In this document: one piece after another, positions 30,016 through 40,351 of the stretch
Layout: every line of letters begins with the position of its first letter
Position numbering within the stretch: position 1 is the first letter of the stretch
Source of the DNA: Deltaproteobacteria bacterium
Lineage (GTDB): Bacteria; Myxococcota_A; UBA9160; SZUA-336
Assembly: GCA_029261895.1 (NCBI GenBank)
Contig: JAJDAK010000074.1
Location: forward strand, 38,975 to 102,974
Direction of reading: 5' to 3'
DNA length: 64,000 nt
Program-made: the position numbers and the translations under genes
Notes under the pieces: generated by a model
What the model saw: only the letters and a program-made list of their open reading frames with translations
Databases searched by the model: none
What the model was told of the DNA's origin: nothing

Positions 30016-32195
30016 ATGGGCGATGACCACGCCCGCTCCTCAACCGGTGCCAGGCAATCATCGTCGACATCGGTGCGGTAACTTCCATAGCACGGTTTGG
30101 CTTCGATGCATGCGCCGTTCTCGTCGTACCGACATCGCACGTTTCCCGCGTTGATCGCCTGTGTTTCCGCCTGGATCGCACGAACGTAGTAGACGTACTC
30201 ACGATTCGACGTCGGCTGTTCTGGATCTTCGAACTCCGCGACGCAGCCCGAAGCATCACCCGCGCACGGCAATACCAACCACGGGTCTTCGATCAACGAG
30301 AGAATATCTTCGTCGGCTTTGACCTGGGGTTTGATGCGCACGACCTCGATACGCGTGATCGGATGACGTTCCGAAGACGGGTAGTAGCATTCCCCGCGAC
30401 AAAGATGGTCAAGCCTGCCCTCGGGCAAGCCCTGTGCTGACCCGTCGGGGCAACCCGGCTTCTGCATGAAGGAGCCAACCGCGCGCACACGAAAACGCGG
30501 GGCTTGGTCGACTTGAACTTCGCTGCCCATCGGCACCTCGCCCGTCGTGCCGTTGAGAATGTCGAACCAGAGCAGGATTCTGGGTCCACTGGTTCCGTAA
30601 ACCTCACGACGCTCGAATGCATCCCAAATTCCCGTACGACTTCGGGAGCTCGCGTGCACCGCCGCCAGGCCTCCCGTCATAAAGAACGACGCTTGCCGTT
30701 CGAAGTCAACCAGCTGAGGTGCGATCACGTCGTCAACACCGACCACCTCGGTAGAAGTCGTCGGATCGTCTTTACCTTTGGGAAAAACGATGCCATCGAA
30801 AAAGTCTGACTTGGGACCCGCGGCATCCGTTTGATAGCGGCGACTGGCTTCTTTGTAACCGGTTCCGGGACGGGCGCGATGATTGTCGCTAGACGCCATG
30901 AAGCCGAAGCGGAAGCGGCGTGGGTTTATTGGGTCTGAAAAATCCGAAAGCGCGGTGATGTACTGAGCCGAACCGCCGGGACGATAGTTCATCGATGGAA
31001 GGAAACAATCGCGACAAACACCACAATCCTTCCAGTCCTCAAGTATCGTACCAGGAACCGACAGCCGCCCTCGAGCGCCCGATTGTAGAAAGTTACGCTT
31101 CGCCTTCTCAATAAGTGCCTCACATTCGGCGGAGTTCGCGTCGTCGCAGCGGGCGCGAATGATTTCCCCTGCACGCCAACAGCAGGACTCGAATCCGTCT
31201 GTTGGTTCGGGACAGGTCGCGTCTTTATCCGCATACCAAGATGCACTTCTAAATTCGCGGTACTCCTCGGAATTGCCATGACCCGAATAGACTTCGATCA
31301 TGGTTTGTCGCTCAGGATCGTGCATCTCGCCAACAAGCTGCTTATCCCAGGTGGAACCCGGGGGCGTGTAGATTCCCCAGGTGGTCCCATGCGGAATGAC
31401 CAATGCGGCATGGCCCCATTCGTTGAGTTTCCGAAAGAGCTCGACGGGTGTCGCCGCACCTTCCATGCAATCAACCGGGAGTTCGGTGGTGTGAACGTCC
31501 GTCGCACAGATCGGCGCGCTGCGATTTTCTTGAATGAAACGTGTCAGGTCGAAATAATCCTGACGGTTGGAGAAATCCAAGAGCGGAACAATGTACCGCT
31601 GCCCTTTCGGCACATCCGCGCGCAATCCTCGACTCGCTAAACCTTCGGAAAATATGGGGCGCTTCGGAACCTTCCCCTCTTCGAGATCACGAAGAATCAC
31701 ATTCTTATGCCCGTAGTGAGTTGCTGGCGTGTGGCCGACCTGTGTCCACTCCCAACCCAAGAACGCGACGACATCGGGGTTTTCGGGGTCACCCGCCACC
31801 GCGTTGCATTGGCGAATCGCATCCTTCGTATGCTGCCAACGTTCCGGCGTCAGACTCTCCGCATGGTCGTTAATGCTCCAATAGTCGAGCCCCGAACAAT
31901 ACCGCGCAAAATCACACGCATCCGCGACAGGCCGGGCGCCTTCACCCTGCATCATGGGCAAGCTAAACATAAACGCGTCACTTGAAAACGTTGTATGAAC
32001 GTGGAGATCTCCGAAGAGGATCTGCTTATCCTGCGAAGCGTTCAGCTCTGCAGCGGATCTATGTTGCGCCTTTATACGCTGCTCCGTTACTTCGTCAGGC
32101 CGTTTCGCGCCCTGTATTTCGCCAGCGTCACGGTGTTGACCACACGCGATAGCGAATAAACCAATTGTGCAGAAGATTGAGATGGATTTCGTCAC
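29988..32195 (-). CDS. DUF3604-domain lipoprotein
   Basis: FGDLHVHTTFSSDAFMF...DYWSINDHAESLTPERW; likely GTG start at 32195 giving VTKSISIFCTIGLFAIACGQ lipobox (ORF extends to 32255). Confidence 0.82.
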   Translation of the reverse strand: MTKSISIFCTIGLFAIACGQHRDAGEIQGAKRPDEVTEQRIKAQHRSAAELNASQDKQILFGDLHVHTTFSSDAFMFSLPMMQGEGARPVADACDFARYCSGLDYWSINDHAESLTPERWQHTKDAIRQCNAVAGDPENPDVVAFLGWEWTQVGHTPATHYGHKNVILRDLEEGKVPKRPIFSEGLASRGLRADVPKGQRYIVPLLDFSNRQDYFDLTRFIQENRSAPICATDVHTTELPVDCMEGAATPVELFRKLNEWGHAALVIPHGTTWGIYTPPGSTWDKQLVGEMHDPERQTMIEVYSGHGNSEEYREFRSASWYADKDATCPEPTDGFESCCWRAGEIIRARCDDANSAECEALIEKAKRNFLQSGARGRLSVPGTILEDWKDCGVCRDCFLPSMNYRPGGSAQYITALSDFSDPINPRRFRFGFMASSDNHRARPGTGYKEASRRYQTDAAGPKSDFFDGIVFPKGKDDPTTSTEVVGVDDVIAPQLVDFERQASFFMTGGLAAVHASSRSRTGIWDAFERREVYGTSGPRILLWFDILNGTTGEVPMGSEVQVDQAPRFRVRAVGSFMQKPGCPDGSAQGLPEGRLDHLCRGECYYPSSERHPITRIEVVRIKPQVKADEDILSLIEDPWLVLPCAGDASGCVAEFEDPEQPTSNREYVYYVRAIQAETQAINAGNVRCRYDENGACIEAKPCYGSYRTDVDDDCLAPVEERAWSSPIYVSSAMRQ

Positions 32196-32214
32196 GTTGC
32201 CCCCGGTTTCGAAA

Positions 32215-32985
32215 CTAACTCGCAGACATTCCGCCTGTGACACGCAAGTCTTCACCGGTCACAAATGACGACGCGTCGCTCGCCAAATAGAGCACCGAAC
32301 CGACGATCTCGCTCGGATCAGCGATGCGCTTTTGCAGCGTCGCGTTCTTGGTGGCTTCTGAAAAAGCCGGCAAGTTGGCGGCCGCACCTCGCATCATGTC
32401 GGTCATAAAGGGGCCCGGCGCAAGCGCATTAACCCGAATCCCCTGGCTCGCCCACTCGGTGGCCATCACCTTCGTGAGATTCAGTAGAGCGGCTTTCGAC
32501 GAACTGTATGCGCCAATCCCTGGGCCGCCCACGTACGCGCCCACCGTAATCACGTTGATGATGCTTCCACCGCCCGCTGCGCCCATCTTCGGTGCAACGC
32601 GCGCAGCCAATCGCATCGGTCCTTTTACATTCACCGCGTACAATTTGTCGAAGAACTCGCTCGTGATGTCGCAAACCGGCATGAAGGCCGGATTGATGCC
32701 TGCGTTATTGACCAAAATATCCAACGCACCGAAACGCGAATCAATCTCATCGGACAGGCGATCGATCTGATTCCAATCGCCCATATGACACGCCATGCCG
32801 ATAACCTCTTGACCCGTGGTCGCCGCGATTTCCTTCGCTGCATTGTCGCAGGCATCCTGTTTGCGCCCGGTGATCACGACACGCGCACCTGCGCGCGCCA
32901 ATCCTTCCGCCATCGCACGACCCAAACCACGCGTCGCACCGGTGACCAAGGCGCGCTTGCCCATCAGTTGAAATTCGTCGCTCAC
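32215..32985 (-). CDS. SDR-family NAD(P)-dependent oxidoreductase
   Basis: KRALVTGATRGLGRAMAEGLARAGARVVITGRK; ILVNNAGINPAF; YSSSKAALLNLTK; probable GTG start at 32985. Confidence 0.9.
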   Translation of the reverse strand: MSDEFQLMGKRALVTGATRGLGRAMAEGLARAGARVVITGRKQDACDNAAKEIAATTGQEVIGMACHMGDWNQIDRLSDEIDSRFGALDILVNNAGINPAFMPVCDITSEFFDKLYAVNVKGPMRLAARVAPKMGAAGGGSIINVITVGAYVGGPGIGAYSSSKAALLNLTKVMATEWASQGIRVNALAPGPFMTDMMRGAAANLPAFSEATKNATLQKRIADPSEIVGSVLYLASDASSFVTGEDLRVTGGMSAS

Positions 32986-33037
32986 GATGCTTTCCCTCTT
33001 CCCGTATACTGCGCGCCATTCTAGAGGAGTACCGCAT

Positions 33038-33169
33038 GTCATTGCCGAAGAATTTGCCGGATTCGGAAATCGTGCTCTGCGAGACGGCGGCCATGGGGGC
33101 GGACGTGAGCTCACCGAAGCGTTTCAGGCTTTTGCGGAGAAACGCAAGCCGGAATGGAAGGGCCTTTAG
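33038..33169 (+). pseudogene. Possible degraded crotonase C-terminal tail
   Basis: Frame reads VIAEEFAGFGNRALRDGGHGGGRELTEAFQAFAEKRKPEWKGL*, whose end resembles enoyl-CoA hydratase C-termini; no crotonase core upstream. Confidence 0.3.
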
Positions 33170-33229
33170 TGCGCATTACCTGTCATCGACGCCGCTACGG
33201 TTCTCTCATCGCCGGTCGATGAAGGGGTC

Positions 33230-34039
33230 ATGGGGTGGCATGTCAATCTGACTGCATACGACGAAGTGGAAAGTCTCGACAATTTCGATGAATCGAGCTT
33301 TTCGACGTACTGCGCTGACCGCCTCGCGCACACGACACCGGTCATCGACTTCCTCCGGACTGAGCTCCCAACATTAGACAACCAGTCCAAGGTCATAGAA
33401 ATCGGATCGGGCAATAGCGCCCTGCTCTATCGGCTGGAGCAGGAAGGGATGCTTGGCGACGCGTTGGGCGTTGAGATCAGTGCATCTCGACACCGCTTCG
33501 CGGAAAAATTCAAAACCCACATCGGCAACTCAAACGTTCACAATCTGAACGAGAACTTCCTCGATATGGCCCCGGCGAACAATACGTCGCTCGTCTTAGG
33601 CGTCGATGTCGTGTTTCAACTGATCGCTGCACTGTATGAGGGCGCCGACCAAGATGCGCTTACATGGATCCGAAACGCACTGAGCCCCGAAGGCGCTGTA
33701 GTGCTGGAACTCCGAAGTTTTGACGAGTATCTCAGTTCGATTCAGAGTTTTGGCGGAACAAGTCTACAACTCTGGGAAGAGTTTCCCACGGCTGATCCAT
33801 TCGAATTCGTGCTTGGTGATATTTCTCTCGACAAAGAAGAGTGTCTCATTTGGAAGAAGACATTCTTCAAACGTGGCACGATGGAACGCTCGCGCTTTGA
33901 AAACGTTCTCAAGCCCTACACACCCGAATCCATCACAACCTGCCTCGAGGCAGCGGGATTCGGTTCGATCAAGATCTTTCCGGGCTGGAAGCCCGGTGAA
34001 GACTCGAGCAATTTTATCGTACTAGCTCGGATCCGCTGA
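33230..34039 (+). CDS. SAM-dependent methyltransferase-like protein
   Basis: SKVIEIGSGNSALLYRLEQEGMLGDALGVEIS; ends CLEAAGFGSIKIFPGWKPGEDSSNFIVLARIR. Confidence 0.75.
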   Translation: MGWHVNLTAYDEVESLDNFDESSFSTYCADRLAHTTPVIDFLRTELPTLDNQSKVIEIGSGNSALLYRLEQEGMLGDALGVEISASRHRFAEKFKTHIGNSNVHNLNENFLDMAPANNTSLVLGVDVVFQLIAALYEGADQDALTWIRNALSPEGAVVLELRSFDEYLSSIQSFGGTSLQLWEEFPTADPFEFVLGDISLDKEECLIWKKTFFKRGTMERSRFENVLKPYTPESITTCLEAAGFGSIKIFPGWKPGEDSSNFIVLARIR

Positions 34040-36058
34040 CTCGACTTCGTAGAAGAGATCCTGGAAGCACATGTACTCGCTCATCTTGCGGAGCGTTACC
34101 ACAAGATTGTGGTGCTTGTACTGACTCATCAAAGTCGAGAGTGCCTCGCGTCGATCTTCCGGCGCCTTGAACCGGTACACGACAGGTTCGGCAAACTCGC
34201 CGATCTTTCGATCAAAGCACGCCCGCTCCCATGCCTGAAAATCATAACTGAACTCATCCGAACGATCCTGAAAGTTTGCGAGTACATCGCTTGCGGAGAA
34301 ATCGATCTGACGTAGCGAGAGATAGCGAAGGATCTCTTTCACAGGCTTCTCGTGCTCATCACGATCTCCGAGATATTCCAACGCACACTCTTCGACATAG
34401 CCCGAAAACTCCGATGCGCAGGTCATCAACGTGCGCCACATGAAACGCGAGTTAAGCTTTCCGCCGAGGTCACCATCTTTGAGTTTCTGGAAATTCTCGG
34501 GATCGCCATAAAACGCGATCAAGTCTTCCCGAGTATCGAACCACTCGGCTTCCGACTCGCGTTGAAAGTCCTGAAATAGTTCGCTGATGGCGGGTATCGA
34601 TGAGTTCTCACCGTTCTCCACCAACTTGATCAGGAAATCTACCGGGTCTCGGCCCTGCGTCATGATGTACTGAATCAGCAGATCATAGAAATCGTAGTTC
34701 CACATGAGTTGGATCAGCCAGTGGAGCGGTCGGAAGAAGTAGATATCCTTCTCCGACATCGTGCTTGTAGAACGCACACCACGTTCGCTCTCGAAGCTAC
34801 GAATTCCATCGTACTCGCCAAACGCGCTGTCCGTCAGTCGGTGTTTTGTTGCGATCTTGTAAGTAATCCTATCTGCTTGATCCATTTCGCTGCCACGAAT
34901 AACCAGCGCGTTGTAGCAGATAATGATCCCCATGCCCCAGTTGAAGCAGTCGCGAAGCGTATTGAGATGCGACTCTTTGCTCTCCCCCGGCAGGCCTACG
35001 ATGAGCTCGGTGCCGACGTCTCCGCCGGCCTCTCGGACCAGGCGCGCAACTTTCTGATACGTCTTCGTTCCGATGTTGTTTCGCTTCACCGCATCAAGCG
35101 TCTGAGCATCGGTCGATTGCATCGATAGAATCAATTGCGACGCCATGCCCAGCGTCTGTGCGATCTCCACAGTACCTTCGCCACGATTCTTCGCCCAGTT
35201 CATACTCACGCGGCGCGGGTAGCCGTATTCTTGCTGCAGCCCTTTGATGTACTTCGCAATCTTCAGGTCTCGCTTTTTAATACCAAAGTTCGCATCTGCG
35301 AAGATCAGGATGTTCGACTTCTTGGTGCGCTGCGCCACGTACTCAAGTTCCGCGAATACTCGCTCTTCCGAGAAGAATTCGACGCGATAGCCAGACGACA
35401 ACCCCTGAGCACAGAACGTGCACTTATACGGGCAACCTCGATTGGTTTCGACGATCGGAATCAGCGGCACCTGAAAGAACTCATCCAACGCGCCGGTCAA
35501 ATAGGGCGACGGGATCGTTTCAACATCTTTGATGCGTTCGCCAAGTTTTCCGACGATGGGTTCGCCCGTATCGGGATGTACCGTCGCGATGCCGTCGATC
35601 GGCGAGCGGCGCAGTTCATGCTTATCGTGTTCTAGAAGCCCCGCAACCAGACGATTGAAACTCCGTTCTCCCTGGAAGACGGAATAGAAATCCACGATTT
35701 CTTTGTACCCATCCTGATTGAACCATTCGCTAATGCCATCTGGCGTTCCGTTGAAATCGGGTCCGCCCATCACGACGGCGACTTCAGGCGTCTCACGAAC
35801 CACCTGCGCGGCGATGCGACAATTGATATCCGCATTCCAGACGTAATTCGAGAAGCCCACGACATCAGGCGTCTTGTTCTTCAACGCGTCAATCAAGTCA
35901 CCAGGGAACTTGAAAAGACGAATATCGACTTGATCGCCGAATTCCTGCTTGCAGTACGCGGAAATGAACCCGATGTTCAACGGGAACATATAGGATCCGT
36001 CCATCAATTGGTTATGGACAAGATCCGCAAGATAAATCGTGAGCGGCCGCTTTGACAT
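34022..36058 (-). CDS. B12-binding-domain-type radical SAM protein
   Basis: Radical SAM motif ETNRGCPYKCTFCAQG; N-terminal Rossmann region DVVGFSNYVWNADINCRIAAQVV...VVMGGPDFNGTPDG; ELIVGLPGESKESHLNTL. Confidence 0.88.
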   Translation of the reverse strand: MSKRPLTIYLADLVHNQLMDGSYMFPLNIGFISAYCKQEFGDQVDIRLFKFPGDLIDALKNKTPDVVGFSNYVWNADINCRIAAQVVRETPEVAVVMGGPDFNGTPDGISEWFNQDGYKEIVDFYSVFQGERSFNRLVAGLLEHDKHELRRSPIDGIATVHPDTGEPIVGKLGERIKDVETIPSPYLTGALDEFFQVPLIPIVETNRGCPYKCTFCAQGLSSGYRVEFFSEERVFAELEYVAQRTKKSNILIFADANFGIKKRDLKIAKYIKGLQQEYGYPRRVSMNWAKNRGEGTVEIAQTLGMASQLILSMQSTDAQTLDAVKRNNIGTKTYQKVARLVREAGGDVGTELIVGLPGESKESHLNTLRDCFNWGMGIIICYNALVIRGSEMDQADRITYKIATKHRLTDSAFGEYDGIRSFESERGVRSTSTMSEKDIYFFRPLHWLIQLMWNYDFYDLLIQYIMTQGRDPVDFLIKLVENGENSSIPAISELFQDFQRESEAEWFDTREDLIAFYGDPENFQKLKDGDLGGKLNSRFMWRTLMTCASEFSGYVEECALEYLGDRDEHEKPVKEILRYLSLRQIDFSASDVLANFQDRSDEFSYDFQAWERACFDRKIGEFAEPVVYRFKAPEDRREALSTLMSQYKHHNLVVTLRKMSEYMCFQDLFYEVESADPS

Positions 36059-36129
36059 GTACCCTCCGCAGATAGAATCGGCCGTTGCCTAGGAATGATT
36101 GAGGAATTGCGTGCTAGTGATGGCTGCCG

Positions 36130-36870
36130 CTAGTAGATGGTCCAGCCACCATCCACCACGAGGTTCTGACCCGTGATGTAACTCGCACGATCGCTCATCA
36201 GGAAGCGTACCGCTTCTGCAACATCCGTAGAGTGAGCCATCCTGCGCAACGGTGTCTTCGATGCATACTTGACAGAGAACTCAGCGCCGCCCTTTTGATG
36301 ATCGTTCACGCCACCCGGCGAAACCGCATTACAGCGGATGCCATCGGGTCCGTACCGCGACGCCACCCACTTGCTGGAATGAATCATCGCCGCTTTGGCG
36401 ACCGAGTATGCCAAGGGCGAAGTGATGTCCGTGTCTTCGTACATCTCGAATGTAGGTGCAACCACGCCTTGGATCGAACCCACGTTTACGATCGAACCCT
36501 TGCCACGCGCCTGCATCAACGGAACCGACATTCGTGTCAGTAGAAAACTGCCAAGAAGATTAACATCGAGCACCGCGCGATATGAACTCAGCGAGTAATC
36601 TTCGAGCTCGTTTGTAAATCCCTCTGGCTGGCATGAGGCATTATTGATCAGACCGTGGACCTCCGCGCCCTTCGATTCCAAATGCTTTCCGAGGGTTTCG
36701 ACCTGCGCTTCGTTTGTGATATCGCATGCAAAGAATTCTCCGGTGAAGCCATCGTTCTCCGGCTCTTTGCAATCCAGCGCCAGTACGTCGTATCCGTCCT
36801 CCGTCAGCACACGAGCATAGGCTTGGCCGAGAACGCCCAGACCACCCGAGATCAGTACTACATCTTTCAT
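36130..36870 (-). CDS. SDR-family oxidoreductase (PtmA-like)
   Basis: VLISGGLGVLGQAYARVL; LINNASCQPEGF; YEDTDITSPLAYSVAKAAMIHSSKWVASRYG; GQNLVVDGGWTIY. Confidence 0.85.
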   Translation of the reverse strand: MKDVVLISGGLGVLGQAYARVLTEDGYDVLALDCKEPENDGFTGEFFACDITNEAQVETLGKHLESKGAEVHGLINNASCQPEGFTNELEDYSLSSYRAVLDVNLLGSFLLTRMSVPLMQARGKGSIVNVGSIQGVVAPTFEMYEDTDITSPLAYSVAKAAMIHSSKWVASRYGPDGIRCNAVSPGGVNDHQKGGAEFSVKYASKTPLRRMAHSTDVAEAVRFLMSDRASYITGQNLVVDGGWTIY

Positions 36871-36871
36871 G

Positions 36872-37858
36872 TCATAACTCCCCGCCCAGCTCGGCTAAAT
36901 AGACCGCTTTTTCGGACTTATTCGAGAGCGTAATCGCCTCAAGCACGGTCATCGCATCGACCGCTTCCGCCATCGTCACCCGAGTCGAAGCTCGACCTTC
37001 GATCACGTCAATGAACTGAGTCAGCTCCGCAACGTAGGAACCATCGAGTTGTTGCTGTGGATCGGTTTCGAAAACTCTTCGCGATGTGTCGCCATCGGAA
37101 ACGTCCACGGTTCCGGCCCGGATGTCGATCGAGAGCGTTCCCTTCTCGGCAATCACCTCGCAAGTCCGAAACGGCTGATGGGCTAGATAGTCGAGGTGAA
37201 GCTCAACCACAGGTCCATCTATATAGTCGAAGATTCCCACGCAGAGGTCTACCGAGTTGATTTCAAGATCGCTGATCTTGCGCAACCTGCCCGTGACGCG
37301 ATTGGGGCGACCGAATATCCAGTTCAGGTAATCAATCTCATGCACCAGCTCAATGTGTACACCGCCGCCCAACTCAGTTTTCGCACTCGTGGTCTGTCGA
37401 TAGTCTCGGCCCGGGCGCCACAATGAAAGATGTTGACCCACCGCGGCACGCACGGAGTAAATACGACCCAACTCGGGAATAAACTCGCGAACAAACTTGA
37501 ACATCGGGAAATAACGCAGATTGAAACCAAGTTCGTACACCGCACCCTCGTCAATCAACCGTTGCAGATTCAACGCCTCCCCAAGCGTCAGAGCCGGCGG
37601 CTTTTCCATCAAAAACGGAAGACGATGACGAAGACAGTCTTTCGCATCGGCCAAATGGTGCGAGGTCGGCGATGAGATAATCGCTGCATCCAGCGAGAAC
37701 TCCTGTACGGCTCGATCGAGTGACTCGACTTCAGGAAAGCCGTCTTCATTCTTCGATGCAGCTTGGCGCCGAATGAGGACGACGTCATGACCCGACGCGC
37801 GGACGTTCAACGCGTGGCGGCGACCAATCGAACCGTAACCGAGAACGCCGAATCGCAA
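36872..37858 (-). CDS. Gfo/Idh/MocA-family oxidoreductase
   Basis: FGVLGYGSIGRRHALNVRASGHDVVLIRR; LPFLMEKPPALTLGEALNL. Confidence 0.88.
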   Translation of the reverse strand: MRFGVLGYGSIGRRHALNVRASGHDVVLIRRQAASKNEDGFPEVESLDRAVQEFSLDAAIISSPTSHHLADAKDCLRHRLPFLMEKPPALTLGEALNLQRLIDEGAVYELGFNLRYFPMFKFVREFIPELGRIYSVRAAVGQHLSLWRPGRDYRQTTSAKTELGGGVHIELVHEIDYLNWIFGRPNRVTGRLRKISDLEINSVDLCVGIFDYIDGPVVELHLDYLAHQPFRTCEVIAEKGTLSIDIRAGTVDVSDGDTSRRVFETDPQQQLDGSYVAELTQFIDVIEGRASTRVTMAEAVDAMTVLEAITLSNKSEKAVYLAELGGEL

Positions 37859-37859
37859 G

Positions 37860-39158
37860 CTAGACCTTTCTCAACGAGGGTGTTCCCAGGACACTACCCT
37901 CGAGCGCGTCAAGCAATGACTCATCACGCAGATGTCGCTGCAACGCCGCGAACACGTCGTTGTAAACGTCGAGCGTGCGTTCGATATCCTCATCCTGATG
38001 CGCAAACGATGGATGGTGGTACCCCACAAATAGAACGCCCTGCTTCACGCATTCCTGTTGTACAAACGTTTTCAGTTCATTCGGCGAATAGCCACTGGCC
38101 TCGCCGAATACGATATGGCTCATTGGCGCAAGACCGATGCAGATGATTTCACCGCCCGGGAAGTTCTGCTCGAGAATCTTTGAGGTTCCTTCCTTAAGCC
38201 TCTGACCTATTTTCCAGACGTGCTCAGTAACCGGCTCGCGGTCAAGGACTTGGAGCGTGGCAAGGGCGGCCAGAATCGAAGACTTCTCCGTTGCATAGCT
38301 CGCAGAGAAGAAACAACGCTCGTCCTCAAGCAGGCCCATCAACACGCCATCACCCGCAAGCGCGCTAATGGGAAAACCGTTCGACATCGACTTTGCGAAC
38401 GTTGCAAGATCTGGCGTGACGCCAAAATAGTCCTGGCCGCCACCGTCTCCAAATCGAAACCCGGTCTTCATTTCGTCGTAGACCAAGACAATGCCGTGCG
38501 CATCCGCGAGATCTCGAATGCCCCGCAGATAGCCATCCTGCGGTTCGGCGCTGATGATCGGTTCCATCATGATCGCTGCGAACTCACCGGGATTCTCTTC
38601 CACGGCTTGGCGAACCGCCTCCAGATCATTGTATGGCAGCGCGACGACCCAACCCCGCATCGCCTCGGGAATGCCATGATGACGTTCGGTCGATGCGGTA
38701 AACCAGTCATGGAAGCCGTGATATCCGCCGAGCGTGATGATTCTGTTCCTGCCGGTGTAGTGACGGGCGATCCGTACCGCGGCTTCACATGCATCGGATC
38801 CATTTTTTGCGAAACGAACACGATCGGCACAGGGGATGCGTTCAATCAGCTTCTCGGCAAGCTCCGCCTCTTCGGGCGGCGCAAGCGTAAAGAGCAAGCC
38901 GTCATCGATACCGGCCTTCGCCGCCTCATTAACCGCGGAATAGCCGTGCCCAAGCAGAATCGCACCGAGCGCCATCGAATAGTCGATGAATTCGTTGCCA
39001 TCGATATCGGTCACGCGACAACCCGATGCGCTGCGGATATAAAGTGGTGCCGCCCCAATCGACAATAGATGCGGACTTCGACTCAGCGTCGAAGTCGCCA
39101 TCGGGATCGCGCGTGCGGCACGCTTGTAATGCTGGAGTGATCGCTCAAATTGCATCAT
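37860..39158 (-). CDS. Class-III PLP aminotransferase (glutamate-1-semialdehyde aminomutase-like)
   Basis: AKNGSDACEAAVRIARHYTGRNRIITLGGYHGFHDWF; VLVYDEMKTGFRF; TFAKSMSNGFPISALAG. Confidence 0.9.
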   Translation of the reverse strand: MMQFERSLQHYKRAARAIPMATSTLSRSPHLLSIGAAPLYIRSASGCRVTDIDGNEFIDYSMALGAILLGHGYSAVNEAAKAGIDDGLLFTLAPPEEAELAEKLIERIPCADRVRFAKNGSDACEAAVRIARHYTGRNRIITLGGYHGFHDWFTASTERHHGIPEAMRGWVVALPYNDLEAVRQAVEENPGEFAAIMMEPIISAEPQDGYLRGIRDLADAHGIVLVYDEMKTGFRFGDGGGQDYFGVTPDLATFAKSMSNGFPISALAGDGVLMGLLEDERCFFSASYATEKSSILAALATLQVLDREPVTEHVWKIGQRLKEGTSKILEQNFPGGEIICIGLAPMSHIVFGEASGYSPNELKTFVQQECVKQGVLFVGYHHPSFAHQDEDIERTLDVYNDVFAALQRHLRDESLLDALEGSVLGTPSLRKV

Positions 39159-39163
39159 CTATC

Positions 39164-40351
39164 CTAAAGCGAGTAAACGAGTTTTCGAATTTCGTCAGGA
39201 CCAAAGGTGACGGGGTTGTGGGCAAACGCTGCTTCAAGCTGAAACGCACCTTCAATGATCTGGTCACGATCTTCGTCGTCCTTGACGCCGAAGCCTTCGA
39301 GCGATGTCGGGATACCGAGTTTCGCGCAAAGATCACGAAGCTCATCGGCAAAGCGCAAAGCATCTGTCGCCTCATCACCGGTCGCATCCTCGGCAACCGC
39401 GGCATAGAGCTGCCCATATTCCGTGTAACCATTCTCGACGTTAAATCGAATCACTCCGGGAAGAAATACCGACCCGGCAATTCCATGCGGAACTTTGAAG
39501 TAGACCCCGAGCGGATAACTCAGAGCGCCCGACGGCCCTGCACCGGAGTTCATCAACGCTGCGCCCGCACAGCCGCTACCCACAAGCAACTTGATCTTGG
39601 TTTCTGTGGATCGATCCCCTTCCGCGAGCGACCCAAGGCCTTCCCAAAGCAATTTGAACGCCTGAATGGAATGGACGCGCGAGAGCAGCGTAGCTCCCTT
39701 GGCGGCAAAACTTTCGAGTGTATGCGTCATTGCATCCAAACCCGCGGACGCGAATATGGGCAACGTGCAGCTATCCAAGAATCGCGGATCGTAGAGAGCA
39801 AGCCGCGGATAGTTGTATTCGCTGTTAATGCCGAATTTCCACTGTGCCTCGGTATCGATAAAGACGGCATACGGCGTAACTTCGCTGCCGGTTCCCGCTG
39901 TGGATGGTAGTGCGACCACGGGGAGTGGCGGTTGGGTCACTTTGCCGAAGCCGCGATACTGAATGGCGTCGCCCGGATTGGATTTCAACGTCGCGAGACC
40001 CTTGGCTAGATCGAGCGTGCTGCCACCCCCAATACCAACAACGCAATCCAAATCGTGGGGCGCGAAGACGTCTTTGACTTCGTTCAAGTAGTCATACGTC
40101 GGCTCAGCCATCTCGTTGACTACGATGTGAACCGACTCGAGGTTCTTCTCTAGGTTTTCTACGACCTCGCTGAGATACGGATTGTGCTGCTTCAAGCCTG
40201 AGTCAAGTACGAGCCCGATGCGGCGCCAGCCGTTAGCGGCCAAATGATCGGGCAGGTTTAGAGCAATCCCGTCCCCGATAACTTGCTCGGTTCGCATAAC
40301 GAATCGAACCTCTTCCTTCAGATAGTTTTTCAACGGAGTCTCCTGTGTCAC
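39164..40351 (-). CDS. Iron-containing alcohol dehydrogenase family protein
   Basis: VVGIGGGSTLDLAKGLA; ALPSTAGTGSEVTPYAVF; ASAGLDAMTHTLESF. Confidence 0.9.
   Translation of the reverse strand: MTQETPLKNYLKEEVRFVMRTEQVIGDGIALNLPDHLAANGWRRIGLVLDSGLKQHNPYLSEVVENLEKNLESVHIVVNEMAEPTYDYLNEVKDVFAPHDLDCVVGIGGGSTLDLAKGLATLKSNPGDAIQYRGFGKVTQPPLPVVALPSTAGTGSEVTPYAVFIDTEAQWKFGINSEYNYPRLALYDPRFLDSCTLPIFASAGLDAMTHTLESFAAKGATLLSRVHSIQAFKLLWEGLGSLAEGDRSTETKIKLLVGSGCAGAALMNSGAGPSGALSYPLGVYFKVPHGIAGSVFLPGVIRFNVENGYTEYGQLYAAVAEDATGDEATDALRFADELRDLCAKLGIPTSLEGFGVKDDEDRDQIIEGAFQLEAAFAHNPVTFGPDEIRKLVYSL

Noticed and set aside
38220-39910. Long plus-strand ORFs (282 aa and 294 aa) inside the sugar operon
   Set aside because: Antisense to the aminotransferase and Fe-ADH genes; high-GC shadow ORFs without plausible motifs.
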